The position numbers were made by a program, and so were the translations under genes. The notes below the pieces were generated by a model, which did no database searches, had not been told where the DNA came from, and saw nothing but the letters and a program-made list of their open reading frames with translations. From contig NZ_JACHBW010000007.1 in NCBI RefSeq assembly GCF_014200455.1, positions 62,001 to 126,000 on the forward strand: 64,000 bases of DNA, given 5' to 3'. This stretch comes from Paraburkholderia bannensis. Lineage in GTDB: Bacteria > Pseudomonadota > Gammaproteobacteria > Burkholderiales > Burkholderiaceae. Of the stretch, positions 27,809-37,711 are shown piece by piece (within the stretch, counting starts at the first letter, position 1; the number at the start of each line of letters is the position of its first letter).

Positions 27809-28487
27809 GGGGGCGATCCTGAGAGTGTTGCGTGGGTTGCTGCTGGTACTGCTGATGTTTGTCTTCGTCCACCGGATCCCAGATGAGGCGCGGGTCGAAC
27901 TGCATCGACGCCATCATCGTCAGGATCACCACCGAACCGAACGCAATGGCGCCCGGCCCCGCCGTGATCACCGCAAGCGACTGAAAGCGTACCAGCGCCA
28001 CGGTCAGCGTGACCACGAAGATGTCCAGCATCGACCAGCGGCCGATGAATTCGACCAGCCGGTAGAGCTTCGAGCGCTCGACCGGTCGCCACGTCGAGCG
28101 GCGCTGCGAGGTGATGCACAGCAGTGCGATCACGGTGAGCTTGAGCATCGGCACGAGAATACTGGCGATGAAGACGATTACCGCGAGCGGCGCGTCGCCC
28201 GAGGTCCAGAAGTAGACCACGCCGCTCATGATGGTGTCGTCCTCGTCGCCGACGAGCGAGGCCGTGTGCATCACCGGCAGCAGGTTGGCCGGGATGTAGA
28301 GCAGGGCCGCCGCGATCAGCAGCGCCCAGGTACGTGCAAGGCTGTCGGGGTGGCGCAGGTGCAGCGGCGAGTTGCAGCGTGCGCAGCGCTGGTGCGCTTG
28401 CCCGGCCCGCGCCCGCGCGCGCGGCTGCAGATGGCCGCAGGCGTGGCAGGAAATGAGGCCGGCGTCGGTGGCGGTGACGTATTTCAT
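27801..28487 (-). CDS. pqiA: Paraquat-inducible protein A, second half-size PqiA
   Basis: 228 residues. It begins with a zinc-ribbon-like pattern (CHACGH followed about 20 residues later by CARCNSPL) and has four hydrophobic helices; this equals one half of enterobacterial PqiA, which has two such repeats fused. The gene overlaps pqiB by 8 bp. Together with the preceding half-size gene it should form the inner membrane component of the Pqi system. Confidence 0.92.
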   Translation of the reverse strand: MKYVTATDAGLISCHACGHLQPRARARAGQAHQRCARCNSPLHLRHPDSLARTWALLIAAALLYIPANLLPVMHTASLVGDEDDTIMSGVVYFWTSGDAPLAVIVFIASILVPMLKLTVIALLCITSQRRSTWRPVERSKLYRLVEFIGRWSMLDIFVVTLTVALVRFQSLAVITAGPGAIAFGSVVILTMMASMQFDPRLIWDPVDEDKHQQYQQQPTQHSQDRPHE

Positions 28488-28524
28488 CGGGATGCCTCGG
28501 TGCGCGGTGTTGTCAGCGTGTGCT

Positions 28525-29385
28525 TCATCGCGCAGTCCAGCCAGGCGAATCCGGTGCGCCGGGTTTCGGCGCCGGCTGGGACGTGGGTTTGGGTGACGAC
28601 GGGTCGCGAATGTCGGGTTCGCCAATCGGGTGGTCGATGGACGCCGCGCCTTCAGGGCCGCCGAGCGTGGGCGGCACGCCGGGGTCGAGCAGCCCGTCCG
28701 GATCGATGTCGGGACCGGCTGGCTTGCCGCCGGGCGAACCCGCTCCGCCGCGGCCCGGATGGCGGGCATGACGCGCGCCCGCGCGCAGCGCATCGGCGAT
28801 ATCCCAGAGCGTGCGCGAATCGAAGGTCACCACCACCGTGAACATCAGCGTGAGCACGGCGAACGCGAAGAGCGCCGTTTCCGGGATCACGCGCGCCAGG
28901 CTCACCATCTTCACGATGGTGATGAGCACGCCGAGCATGAAGACTTCGAGCATGCCCCAAGGCCGCACGAACTGGATCGCGCGCAGCACCTGATTGAAGC
29001 CTGGCGGAATGAAGCCGCGCCGGATCGGCAGCAGCACATAGAGCAGCGCGACCATCTCGGTGAGCGGAAAGAGGATGGTTGCGCAGAAGACCATCACCGC
29101 GACGATCTGCATGTCCTCGTTCCACAGCACCACGAGCGCGCCGAACAGGCTCGACTCCGAATGGATGCCATTGGCGTCGAGTTCGATGATAGGAAACGAC
29201 TGGGCGATGATGAACGTGACGAGCGCGGCAACCGTGATCGCGCAGATGCGGTCGAGCTGCGCCGAGCTGCTTTGATAGAGCGTGGCGCCACAGCGCGAGC
29301 AACGCGCGGACTGGCGCCCGAGCAGGCGTGGTTTGCGGTAGAGCGCGTCGCATTCGTGACACGCGATCAGATTGTCCTGGGCCAT
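28525..29385 (-). CDS. pqiA: Paraquat-inducible protein A, first half-size PqiA with Pro/Gly-rich tail
   Basis: 286 residues. The first about 200 are a PqiA domain: CHECDALY and CSRCGATLY zinc-ribbon cysteines, then four membrane helices. The last about 85 residues are a hydrophilic, Pro/Gly/Asp-rich tail (for example PGRGGAGSPGGKPAGPDIDP) absent from typical PqiA. The start at 29385 is the first Met that gives the usual N-terminus. First gene of the pqi operon, divergent from yceI across a 447-bp spacer. Confidence 0.9.
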   Translation of the reverse strand: MAQDNLIACHECDALYRKPRLLGRQSARCSRCGATLYQSSSAQLDRICAITVAALVTFIIAQSFPIIELDANGIHSESSLFGALVVLWNEDMQIVAVMVFCATILFPLTEMVALLYVLLPIRRGFIPPGFNQVLRAIQFVRPWGMLEVFMLGVLITIVKMVSLARVIPETALFAFAVLTLMFTVVVTFDSRTLWDIADALRAGARHARHPGRGGAGSPGGKPAGPDIDPDGLLDPGVPPTLGGPEGAASIDHPIGEPDIRDPSSPKPTSQPAPKPGAPDSPGWTAR

Positions 29386-29832
29386 GCGGTGGGATGACGC
29401 AAAACGACGTGAACGGGGACGAGCAGCTCCGGCGCGGCCGCGGCTCGCTTGCCTCGACGGTTGGCAGCGGCCCGCAGCGGCCTTGCCGGCCATGTTACCA
29501 AAGGCGCATGGCGGCGCGCATTTGCCAAGCCGCGACGGTGAGCCTGCTCGATGGGCCGTGGAGTGTGCCACGTTTGCCGCACCCGCGTATGCGAATCGGG
29601 CACCCGATCCGCCACGGCGTCGGCCCGCCGGGGCGCGTCCGTGGCCGGTTCGTGGCCGGTTTGCGGTTGGTTCCAGGCTGGTTTCAAGCTGTATAGATGT
29701 TTGCAGTCACGCCGGTTTCCAGTCGTTCAGCTATCTTTGCAACTGCGCGGGCGGCTTTTCGGCCGCGCACAAGCGCGCCTTCGCGGGCGGAGAGCGCGCC
29801 GGCATGCGCCTGACGCCCGCGAAGGGATGACC
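29386..29832. other. 447-bp divergent spacer between pqiA and yceI
   Basis: GC-rich spacer without a convincing gene. It contains a degenerate 11-12-bp tandem repeat (29641-29685; GTGGCCGGTTC, GTGGCCGGTTT and two diverged copies). The area 29690-29740, less GC-rich, is the probable plus-strand promoter region. Confidence 0.55.
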
Positions 29833-30438
29833 ATGAAAGCAGCGAGAAGGCGCACGCGCCATGCCCGCGTGGGGCCGCGCGGCGTCGCGCGGGCGATGCT
29901 GGCGGGTGCGTTGCTGTGCAACGCGGGCAGCGCATGGACGCAGCTCGATGCGGGCAAGAGCACGCTCGTGGCGATCTCGCGGCAGATGAGCGTGCCGGTG
30001 GCCGGGAACTTCACGAAGTTCGACGCCAATATCGACTTCGATCCGGCGAAGCCTGCAGGCGGTACGGCGCGTCTGACGGTGGACACGGCCAGCTACGATC
30101 TGGGCGATTCGACCTACAACGATTCCGTGCGCGGCCCAGCATGGTTCGATGCGAAGACGTATCCACAGGCCACGTTCGTCTCGACGGCGATCGCGCCGAC
30201 CGGGCCGAACCAGTACAGCGTGAGCGGCAACCTGACAATCAAGGGGCACACGGAAAGCGTCGCGGTGCCCGTGGTGCTCACGCAGCAGGGCGCCACGCAG
30301 ACCTTCGACGGCACCTTGCCGATTCACCGCCTGTTGTTTGGCATCGGCACGGGCGAGTGGAAAGACACCTCGACGGTCGCGGACGAAGTGCTGATCAAGT
30401 TTCACATCGTCATCGCGATGCAGCATGCGGCGCGCTAG
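29833..30438 (+). CDS. YceI-like periplasmic polyisoprenoid-binding protein (first)
   Basis: 201 residues with an Arg-rich signal peptide (predicted cleavage near AGSAW-TQL, about residue 35) and one YceI lipocalin-like domain (NFTKFDANIDFDP, GNLTIKGHTESV, IHRLLFGIGTGEW). YceI proteins bind isoprenoid lipids such as ubiquinone tails; the role here is inferred. Two ATGs (29827 and 29833) are in frame; GAAGGG is correctly spaced for 29833. A second yceI gene follows 50 bp downstream, suggesting a two-gene operon. Confidence 0.88.
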   Translation: MKAARRRTRHARVGPRGVARAMLAGALLCNAGSAWTQLDAGKSTLVAISRQMSVPVAGNFTKFDANIDFDPAKPAGGTARLTVDTASYDLGDSTYNDSVRGPAWFDAKTYPQATFVSTAIAPTGPNQYSVSGNLTIKGHTESVAVPVVLTQQGATQTFDGTLPIHRLLFGIGTGEWKDTSTVADEVLIKFHIVIAMQHAAR

Positions 30439-30488
30439 CGATGCGCATTTGTCGTCATCACCATCTGTAGCGAAGAAAGGAGGCGTAC

Positions 30489-31085
30489 TTGAACAAGCTC
30501 GTGTCAAATACCGTCGCGTTGTCGATTGCCGCGGCGCTCGCTGCAACGCTCGTCCCGTCGATGGCGCTGGCCGCCGACACTTATCAGCTCGATCCCAACC
30601 ACACCTATCCGAGCTTCGAGGCCGATCACTTCGCGGGTCTGTCGATCTGGCGCGGCAAGTTCACCAGGACCACGGGCACCGTCACGCTCGACCGCGCCGC
30701 GAAGACCGGCACGGTCGACGTGAGCATCGATCCGGCCTCGGTCCAGACCGGCAATACGGAGCTCGATAAACATCTGCGCAGCGATGAGTTTTTCGACGTC
30801 GCGAAGTTCCCCACCGCCACCTATAAAGGCACGCAGATCGTGTTCGACGGCGACACGCCCAAGGAAGTCGTCGGCACGCTCACGCTGCATGGCGCAACGA
30901 AGCCGCTGAAGCTGGAGATCGATTCGTTCAGGTGCATGCCGCACCCGATGCTCAAGCGCGAAGTTTGCGGCGTGGAGGCCGAAGCCGAATTCAATCGCGA
31001 CGACTTCGGCGTGGAGATGGGCAAGAAATACGGCTTCAGCATGAAGACGAAGCTGCATATCCAGGCCGAGGGCATCAAGCAGTAA
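30489..31085 (+). CDS. yceI: YceI-like periplasmic polyisoprenoid-binding protein (second)
   Basis: 198 residues. Signal peptide with cleavage after SMALA near residue 28 and a single YceI domain ([38 protein letters not shown]; ending FGMKTKL-like). Two Cys residues (CMPHP and EVCGVEA) could form a disulfide. The start is TTG: a near-perfect AAGGAGG ribosome site at 30477-30483 is spaced 5 nt from it and no ATG is nearby. Closest to E. coli YceI of the two copies. Confidence 0.9.
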   Translation: MNKLVSNTVALSIAAALAATLVPSMALAADTYQLDPNHTYPSFEADHFAGLSIWRGKFTRTTGTVTLDRAAKTGTVDVSIDPASVQTGNTELDKHLRSDEFFDVAKFPTATYKGTQIVFDGDTPKEVVGTLTLHGATKPLKLEIDSFRCMPHPMLKREVCGVEAEAEFNRDDFGVEMGKKYGFSMKTKLHIQAEGIKQ

Positions 31086-31113
31086 GGCTCGTGTGACGCC
31101 TCGCAGCGACGAA

Positions 31114-31146
31114 AAAAAGCCCCGCGGGATTTTCGCGGGGCTTTTT
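31114..31146. terminator. Bidirectional terminator between yceI and secF
   Basis: AAAAAGCCCCGCG, 7-nt loop, CGCGGGGCTTTTT. It has T runs on both strands and serves the convergent yceI and secF. Confidence 0.9.
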
Positions 31147-31167
31147 CATTCGACAAGGCGAAAGCGC

Positions 31168-32118
31168 TTAAACCTGCGCGCCTGCGTTCGGATCGTTCGG
31201 ATCGAACTTGTCCTTCTTGTCCTTGATGAGGTCCTCGCGCTTGACGCCGAGCCACATCGACAGCGAAGCCGCCACGAACACCGACGAGTAGATACCGAAC
31301 AGAATACCCACCGTCAGCGCCAGCGCGAAGTAGTGGAGCGTCGGGCCGCCGAAGAAGAACATCGACAGCACCATCATTTCCGTACAGCCGTGGGTGATGA
31401 TGGTTCGCGACATCGTGCTGGTGATCGCGTGGTTGATGACCTGGGTGACGCTCATCTTGCGTTCGCGCCGGAAGGTCTCGCGAATCCGGTCGAAGATAAC
31501 CACCGATTCGTTGACCGAGTAGCCGAGCACGGCCAGCACCGCCGCGAGCACGGAAAGCGAGAACTCCCACTGGAAGAACGCGAAGAAGCCCAGAATGATC
31601 ACCACGTCGTGCAGATTGGCGATCACGCCGGCCACGGCGTATTTCCACTCGAAGCGGAACGACAGATAGATGATGATGCCGGCCACCACGCAGGCGAGCG
31701 CGAGCAGGCCATCGGTTGCGAGTTCCTTGCCGACCTGCGGGCCGACGAACTCCACGCGCTGCAGCTGAACCTGCGGGTCGGCCGTCTTGAGCGTGCTCAT
31801 CACCTGATCGCTCTGTTGTGCCGAGCTGAGGTTCTGCTTGATCGGCAGGCGGATCAGCACGTCGCGCGAGGTGCCGAAGTTCTGCACCTGAGCGTCGCCG
31901 TAACCGATCTTCGCGAGCGAATCGCGCACGGGTTCGAGCGGCACCGCTTGCGGATACTGCACTTCGATCACTGTGCCGCCGGTGAATTCGATCGACAGGT
32001 GCAGGCCGCGGTGGAACAGGAAGAACACCGCCGCGATGAACGTAATGAAGGAGATCGCGTTGAAGATCAACGCGTGCTTCATGAACGGGATGTCCTTGCG
32101 GATGCGGAAAAATTCCAT
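31168..32118 (-). CDS. secF: Protein translocase subunit SecF
   Basis: 316 residues, six membrane helices with a large periplasmic loop after the first. SecF family blocks visible: IEFTGGTVIEVQY, YGDAQVQNFGTSRDVLIRLP and the conserved VFDRIRE and GTYSS-like IYSSVFVA segments in the C-terminal membrane part. Works with SecD to pull exported proteins out of SecYEG using proton flow. 15 bp after secD, in the order yajC-secD-secF. Confidence 0.97.
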   Translation of the reverse strand: MEFFRIRKDIPFMKHALIFNAISFITFIAAVFFLFHRGLHLSIEFTGGTVIEVQYPQAVPLEPVRDSLAKIGYGDAQVQNFGTSRDVLIRLPIKQNLSSAQQSDQVMSTLKTADPQVQLQRVEFVGPQVGKELATDGLLALACVVAGIIIYLSFRFEWKYAVAGVIANLHDVVIILGFFAFFQWEFSLSVLAAVLAVLGYSVNESVVIFDRIRETFRRERKMSVTQVINHAITSTMSRTIITHGCTEMMVLSMFFFGGPTLHYFALALTVGILFGIYSSVFVAASLSMWLGVKREDLIKDKKDKFDPNDPNAGAQV

Positions 32119-32133
32119 TTTCTAGTCTCCGTA

Positions 32134-34209
32134 TCAGCGGGACGTGCCGGTGTTGTCGGGATTGTTCCGGCGGCGCACCGTGGGCTTGCCGCGCGCAGCG
32201 CCCTTGGCGCCCGCCTTGGCTGCTTCACGTCCGGCTTCACGGCCGATTTCGCGCTTGACGGCGTTCGAGGCGAGGGCGCGGCCCGTGTCGGTGTCCGTGT
32301 CTTCGGCGTTCAGCGCGGGTGCGCCCGCCGCGCCGGTGGCAACATCGGGTTCCGGACGCCACACCTGACCGACCGCCAGCGACTTGAGCTTCTTCTTGCC
32401 GCCGTACCAGAGGTTCACGAGACCGCGCGAGAAGAACACGGCCGAGAACATCGAGGTCAGAATGCCGATACAGTGCACGATGGCGAAGCCGCGCACCGGG
32501 CCCGAACCGAACGCGAGCAGCGCCAGACCGGCGATCAGCGTGGTGACGTTCGAGTCGAGAATCGTTGCCCAGGCGTGCGCATAGCCGTTCTGGATCGCCA
32601 GTTGCGGCGGCGCGCCGTTGCGCAGTTCTTCACGCACGCGTTCGTTGATCAGCACGTTCGCGTCGATCGCCATACCGAGCGCGAGCGCAATAGCGGCGAT
32701 ACCCGGCAGCGTCAGCGTGGCCTGCATCATCGACAGCACGGCAACCAGCAGCAGCAGGTTGACCGACAGGCCGATCATCGAGATCACGCCGAACAGCATG
32801 TAGTAGCAGACCATGAACACGGCGATCGCGGCAAAGCCGTAGACCACCGAGTCGAAACCCTTGCGGATATTGTCTGCGCCAAGGCTCGGGCCAACCGTGC
32901 GTTCTTCGATGATGTCCATCGGCGCGGCCAGCGAGCCGGCGCGCAGCAGCAGCGCGAGATCGGTTGCCGCCTGCGGCGTGGGCTGGCCCGTGATCTGGAA
33001 GCGGTCGCCCAGCTCCGACTGGATGGTCGCCACCGTCAGCACTTCACCCTTGCCCTTTTCGAACAGCACCATCGCCATCGGCTTGCCGATGTTGTCGCGC
33101 GAGACCTGGCTCACCGAGCGGCCGCCCGCCGAATCCAGACGGATGTTGACCGAGGGGCGCTGATGTTCGTCGAAGCCCGACGACGCGTCGATGATGCGGT
33201 CGCCGGTGAAGATCACCTGCTTGCGCAGCAGCACCGGCGCGGCGTTGCCTTGCGTGAACAGTTCGTCGCCCGGCGGCACGGGGTCGCCCGGATTCGGATG
33301 CAGGCCGTTCGGATCGGCCAGGCGCGCTTCGAGCGTCGCCGTGCGGCCGATGATGTCCTTCGCCTTCGCGGTGTCCTGCACGCCCGGCAGTTCGACCACG
33401 ATGCGGTCGTCGCCTTGCTGCTGGATCACGGGCTCGGACACGCCCAGTTCGTTTACGCGGTTGTGCAGCGTGGTGATGTTCTGCTTGAGCGCGGCGTCCT
33501 GCACGGCCTTCTTGACCGCCGGCGTGAACGAGCCGACCAGCTGCACGCCGCCTTCAGGATTGTTCTGCGTGGTCCACGAGAGTTCGGCGATGCCGCGCGT
33601 GCCCGAGAGCGTCTGCAGCGCGGCGTTGGCGACCGACGAATCGGCGAAATTGATCACCACCGTCTGGTTGACGCGGTTCACGCCGCCGTCGCGGATGTTC
33701 TTGTCGCGCAGGAGCGAGCGGGCGTCCGAAGCGTCGGAATCGAGCTTCTTGTTGAGCGCGCCGTTCATGTCCACCTGGAGCAGGAAGTGCACGCCGCCGC
33801 GCAGGTCCAGACCGAGGTACATCGGCAGCGCGTGCAGGGCGCTCAGCCAGCGCGGCGAGGCGCTCTGCAGGTTCAGCGCGACGATGTACTGCGGGTCGGT
33901 GGGATCGGCGTTGAGCGCATGGTTCAGCGCATCCTTCAGACGCAGCTGGGTGTCCGTGTCGGCCACGCGCACGCGGATATTCGCGTTCAACGCCGAGTTG
34001 TCGAAGGTGACGTCGTCGGCCTTGATGTTGGCGGCTGCGACCGCTGCCTCGACCTGGGCGAGCGTGCCGGAGTCGAGCTTCACGGTGGCTTTACCGCTCG
34101 ACACCTGGACCGCGGGCGCTTCGCCGAAGAAATTGGGCAATGTGTACACGAGGCCGATGGCAAGCGCCACGACCATCACGACATATTTCCAGAGGGGATA
34201 ACGGTTCAT
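32134..34209 (-). CDS. secD: Protein translocase subunit SecD
   Basis: 691 residues. First helix at the N-terminus (MNRYPLWKYVVMVVALAIG), long periplasmic region with LGLDLRGGVHFLLQVD, then five membrane helices including the conserved AIDANVLINERVREE block. Unusually, about 75 hydrophilic residues follow the last helix, with Ala/Arg/Lys-rich repeats (REIGREAGREAAKAGAKGAA). The start at 34209 is the first Met before the membrane helix; upstream frame is spacer. 188 bp after yajC. Confidence 0.96.
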   Translation of the reverse strand: MNRYPLWKYVVMVVALAIGLVYTLPNFFGEAPAVQVSSGKATVKLDSGTLAQVEAAVAAANIKADDVTFDNSALNANIRVRVADTDTQLRLKDALNHALNADPTDPQYIVALNLQSASPRWLSALHALPMYLGLDLRGGVHFLLQVDMNGALNKKLDSDASDARSLLRDKNIRDGGVNRVNQTVVINFADSSVANAALQTLSGTRGIAELSWTTQNNPEGGVQLVGSFTPAVKKAVQDAALKQNITTLHNRVNELGVSEPVIQQQGDDRIVVELPGVQDTAKAKDIIGRTATLEARLADPNGLHPNPGDPVPPGDELFTQGNAAPVLLRKQVIFTGDRIIDASSGFDEHQRPSVNIRLDSAGGRSVSQVSRDNIGKPMAMVLFEKGKGEVLTVATIQSELGDRFQITGQPTPQAATDLALLLRAGSLAAPMDIIEERTVGPSLGADNIRKGFDSVVYGFAAIAVFMVCYYMLFGVISMIGLSVNLLLLVAVLSMMQATLTLPGIAAIALALGMAIDANVLINERVREELRNGAPPQLAIQNGYAHAWATILDSNVTTLIAGLALLAFGSGPVRGFAIVHCIGILTSMFSAVFFSRGLVNLWYGGKKKLKSLAVGQVWRPEPDVATGAAGAPALNAEDTDTDTGRALASNAVKREIGREAGREAAKAGAKGAARGKPTVRRRNNPDNTGTSR

Positions 34210-34343
34210 TGGTTGGCCCAACGGGGGAGGGGAGTTGCCATCTCGATGCGCACGCGTCCGGCGAGGCCTTGGTGCCGCCCGCTCTGGGTGCAATCAGGGG
34301 CCGGGCCGGACGCGCTGGGCTGCGGGGTTAGCCGCGGCCCGAG

Positions 34344-34391
34344 GTGATCAAACAGTTGATCAATGAGGTGATCGATAAATGATCGATCCTC
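34344..34391. repeat. 12-bp degenerate tandem repeat with GATC in each unit
   Basis: Units GTGATCAAACAG, TTGATCAATGAG, GTGATCGATAAA, TGATCGATCCTC follow in 12-bp phase between yajC and secD. The last two also form a perfect 7-bp inverted repeat (34370-34376 with 34382-34388). Confidence 0.7.
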
Positions 34392-34397
34392 CCGCAC

Positions 34398-34724
34398 TTA
34401 CAGCGACTTGATCGTGCCCTTCGGCAGGATGGTCGTCACCGACGACTTCTGCACGGTGACTTCCGTGCCGTCGGCGATTTCGACGCCCACGTACGCTTCA
34501 TTGACCTTCGTGACCTTGCCGACGATGCCGCCGCTGATGATGACTTCGTCGCCCTTGGCCATGGCGGCGAGCATGTTGCGGTGTTCCTTCTGACGCTTCA
34601 TCTGCGGACGGATCATGATGAAGTACAGCACGGCAAACATCAGAATCAGCGGCAGGAAGCTCATCAGGCTCGATTCTGCGCCGCCAGCTGCAGGTGCTGC
34701 GAAGGCATTGGAAATAAACGACAC
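34398..34724 (-). CDS. yajC: Preprotein translocase subunit YajC
   Basis: 108 residues with one membrane helix (SLMSFLPLILMFAVLYFIMI, residues 20-39) followed by the QMKRQKEHRNMLAAMAKGDEV linker and a small beta domain (IISGGIVGKVTKV). Partner of SecDF. The start is GTG at 34724, with GGAGA about 10 nt upstream; no ATG fits. Upstream lie tgt and queA, the same order as E. coli. Confidence 0.95.
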   Translation of the reverse strand: MSFISNAFAAPAAGGAESSLMSFLPLILMFAVLYFIMIRPQMKRQKEHRNMLAAMAKGDEVIISGGIVGKVTKVNEAYVGVEIADGTEVTVQKSSVTTILPKGTIKSL

Positions 34725-35026
34725 GTTGGTCTCTCCGTTATACGATCTGTACGATCAAAGATACGATCAAAAGCGAGCCGGTTATTCTACCACCGGCAAC
34801 TAACGCGACGATGGCGTCAAATAGGCTTTCCGATCAAGCTGTTAGCCGCTCTACAGCCGATTTGCCCACTTGCGCGAGCCCGGCGGTGAAGCCCTCGATG
34901 GTCAGCCACGCATGACGCAAGGTCGTCGCGAAAGGTAATTGTAAAGTGTGCGGGCTTTGGCGGCCGCGCGCCATCAAAAACCTTCTAAAGCTTGCTGGCG
35001 CGCACCTGCTCCCGCACATTCCACGC
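34725..35026. other. 302-bp spacer between tgt and yajC
   Basis: Contains a second GATC-rich tandem array next to yajC (GATC at 34744, 34753 and 34765; units GTACGATCAAAG and ATACGATCAAAA) and a minus-strand 46-codon open frame described separately. A TAGAAT box on the minus strand (34783-34788) could be a yajC -10 element, without a clear -35. Confidence 0.5.
34834..34974 (-). CDS. Possible small protein of 46 residues
   Basis: ATG preceded by GAAGG at 6-nt spacing opens 46 codons (MARGRQSPHTLQLPFATTLR... ending AVERLTA) between tgt and yajC. The first half uses two TTA codons, rare in this genome region, which argues against coding; the second half (AWLTIEGFTAGLAQVGKSAVE) looks like an amphipathic helix. 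No family recognised. It may be a chance frame. Confidence 0.25.
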   Translation of the reverse strand: MARGRQSPHTLQLPFATTLRHAWLTIEGFTAGLAQVGKSAVERLTA

Positions 35027-36241
<1,215 letters not shown>

Positions 36242-36264
36242 CTACCGGAAATTGCTTTGCATGG

Positions 36265-36298
36265 GGCCGGAGTAACCGCTAAAGCGCTAACTCCGGCC
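36265..36298 (-). promoter_or_regulatory. Hairpin in the tgt leader
   Basis: GGCCGGAGT and ACTCCGGCC pair perfectly around a 16-nt centre that itself contains CGCT-aa-AGCG. It lies 39-72 nt upstream of the tgt start, between queA and tgt. No T run follows, so it is not an obvious terminator. I do not recognise a known riboswitch consensus. Confidence 0.5.
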
Positions 36299-36390
36299 GA
36301 CAAGTCCGGCGCAATTAGTGAAACGCCGCCGCGCGTTCATGTGGCGCGAGGCGGCTGGAAAATGGGCTCTTTACCCGCTTTTGCCCGCTT

Positions 36391-37452
36391 TTACTTGTTC
36401 AGCGCGTCTTCGGTGCGCGTGAGCAGCATGGCGTCGCCGTAACTAAAAAAGCGATAACGCTCGGCAATCGCGTGACGATACGCAGCGCGAATCGTTTCGA
36501 TGCCCGCGAACGCGGATACCAGCATCAGCAGCGTCGATTTCGGCAAATGGAAGTTCGTCACCAGCCGATCGACCACACGGAACCGATAACCCGGCGTGAT
36601 GAAGATATCGGTTTCCGCCTGGGTGGCCGCGAGTTCGCGGCCTTCGTTGGCGGCGTCGCGTGCGGCGGCTTCGAGCGCGCGCATCGAGGTCGTGCCCACC
36701 GCAATCACCTTGCCGCCGCGCGCACGCGTGGCCGCGATTTTATCGACCAGCGCCTGCGGCAGTTGATACCACTCGCTGTGCATCTTGTGCTCGGCGATAT
36801 TTTCCACGCGCACCGGCTGGAACGTGCCCGCGCCCACGTGCAGCGTGAGCGTGGCGCGCTCAACGCCCATGGCGTCGAGCTGCGCGAGCAGCGCATCGTC
36901 GAAATGCAGGCCGGCGGTGGGCGCCGCGACCGCGCCCGGGTTCTGCGCGAACACGGTCTGGTAGCGCGTTTCGTCGCCCGCGTCGGCGTCGTGCGTGATG
37001 TAGGGCGGCAGCGGCAGACGGCCGAACTGTTCGATCAGCGTGAGGCAGTCGTCGGGGAAATGCAGCGTGAAGAACGGCTCTACGCGCTCGCCCACCGTGA
37101 CGTCGAACGCATCGGCCAGACGCAGCACCGTGCCGGGGCCGGGGCTCTTGCTCGCGCGGATCTGCGCGAGCGCCGTGCGCGCGCCGGTCAGGCGCTCGAC
37201 CAGCACTTCGATCTTGCCGCCGCTGGCCTTCTGGCCGAAGAAACGCGCCTTCAGCACCTTGGTATCGTTGAACACAAGCAGGTCGCCCGCAGCGATGCAC
37301 GTGGGCAGATCGGCGAATGTGCGGTTGGTCAGCCGCGCGGGCTGAACCGTGTTATCGACTTCCAGGAGACGGCTTGCGCTGCGCTCGGGCAGGGCGGTTT
37401 GCGCGATCAGTGCTTCGGGAAGGTCGAAATCGAAATCGGAAAGCTTGAACAT
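36391..37452 (-). CDS. queA: S-adenosylmethionine:tRNA ribosyltransferase-isomerase QueA
   Basis: 353 residues; forms epoxyqueuosine in tRNA by moving the ribosyl part of SAM to preQ1. N-terminus [18 protein letters not shown], then [39 protein letters not shown] and [17 protein letters not shown], and the C-terminal [30 protein letters not shown] segment, all diagnostic. Upstream of tgt, the next enzyme's gene. Divergent from recG across 259 bp. Confidence 0.97.
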   Translation of the reverse strand: MFKLSDFDFDLPEALIAQTALPERSASRLLEVDNTVQPARLTNRTFADLPTCIAAGDLLVFNDTKVLKARFFGQKASGGKIEVLVERLTGARTALAQIRASKSPGPGTVLRLADAFDVTVGERVEPFFTLHFPDDCLTLIEQFGRLPLPPYITHDADAGDETRYQTVFAQNPGAVAAPTAGLHFDDALLAQLDAMGVERATLTLHVGAGTFQPVRVENIAEHKMHSEWYQLPQALVDKIAATRARGGKVIAVGTTSMRALEAAARDAANEGRELAATQAETDIFITPGYRFRVVDRLVTNFHLPKSTLLMLVSAFAGIETIRAAYRHAIAERYRFFSYGDAMLLTRTEDALNK

Positions 37453-37711
37453 ACGGCCTGAAAACACACGGTAAGCGATAAGTCGCCGGCGATACGGCGC
37501 GGCGGCGGATTTCGGGGGATCGGAACGCGTAGCGGTTGCGCCCCAAAAACGGCCTGGATGCCCGCTCGGGCGGAACGAGCAAGTATCATTGCGGAACCGG
37601 CCTGCCAGCGGCGTCGAAAGCGGCCTCGAAAGCAGCATTGACAGCGGCAAGCCGGGGCGCGGAACTGCCGCGCCATGCCGGAAAGCCGATATTGTACTTG
37701 TGAAGCAGCCC

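Noticed and set aside
29386..29832. An N-terminal extension of the first YceI protein running upstream to 29551
   Set aside because: The extra sequence is Arg/Gly-rich with no signal peptide, while the start at 29833 has a correctly spaced ribosome site and leads directly into a signal peptide.
31093..34347. A 1084-codon plus-strand open frame opposite secF and secD
   Set aside because: It mirrors secD/secF on the other strand; composition is Arg/His-rich as expected for antisense frames in GC-rich DNA, with no recognisable domain.
34344..34391. SeqA/Dam-type control region based on clustered GATC
   Set aside because: Dam-SeqA control is not expected in this lineage and the sites follow a 12-bp tandem repeat, which explains the clustering.
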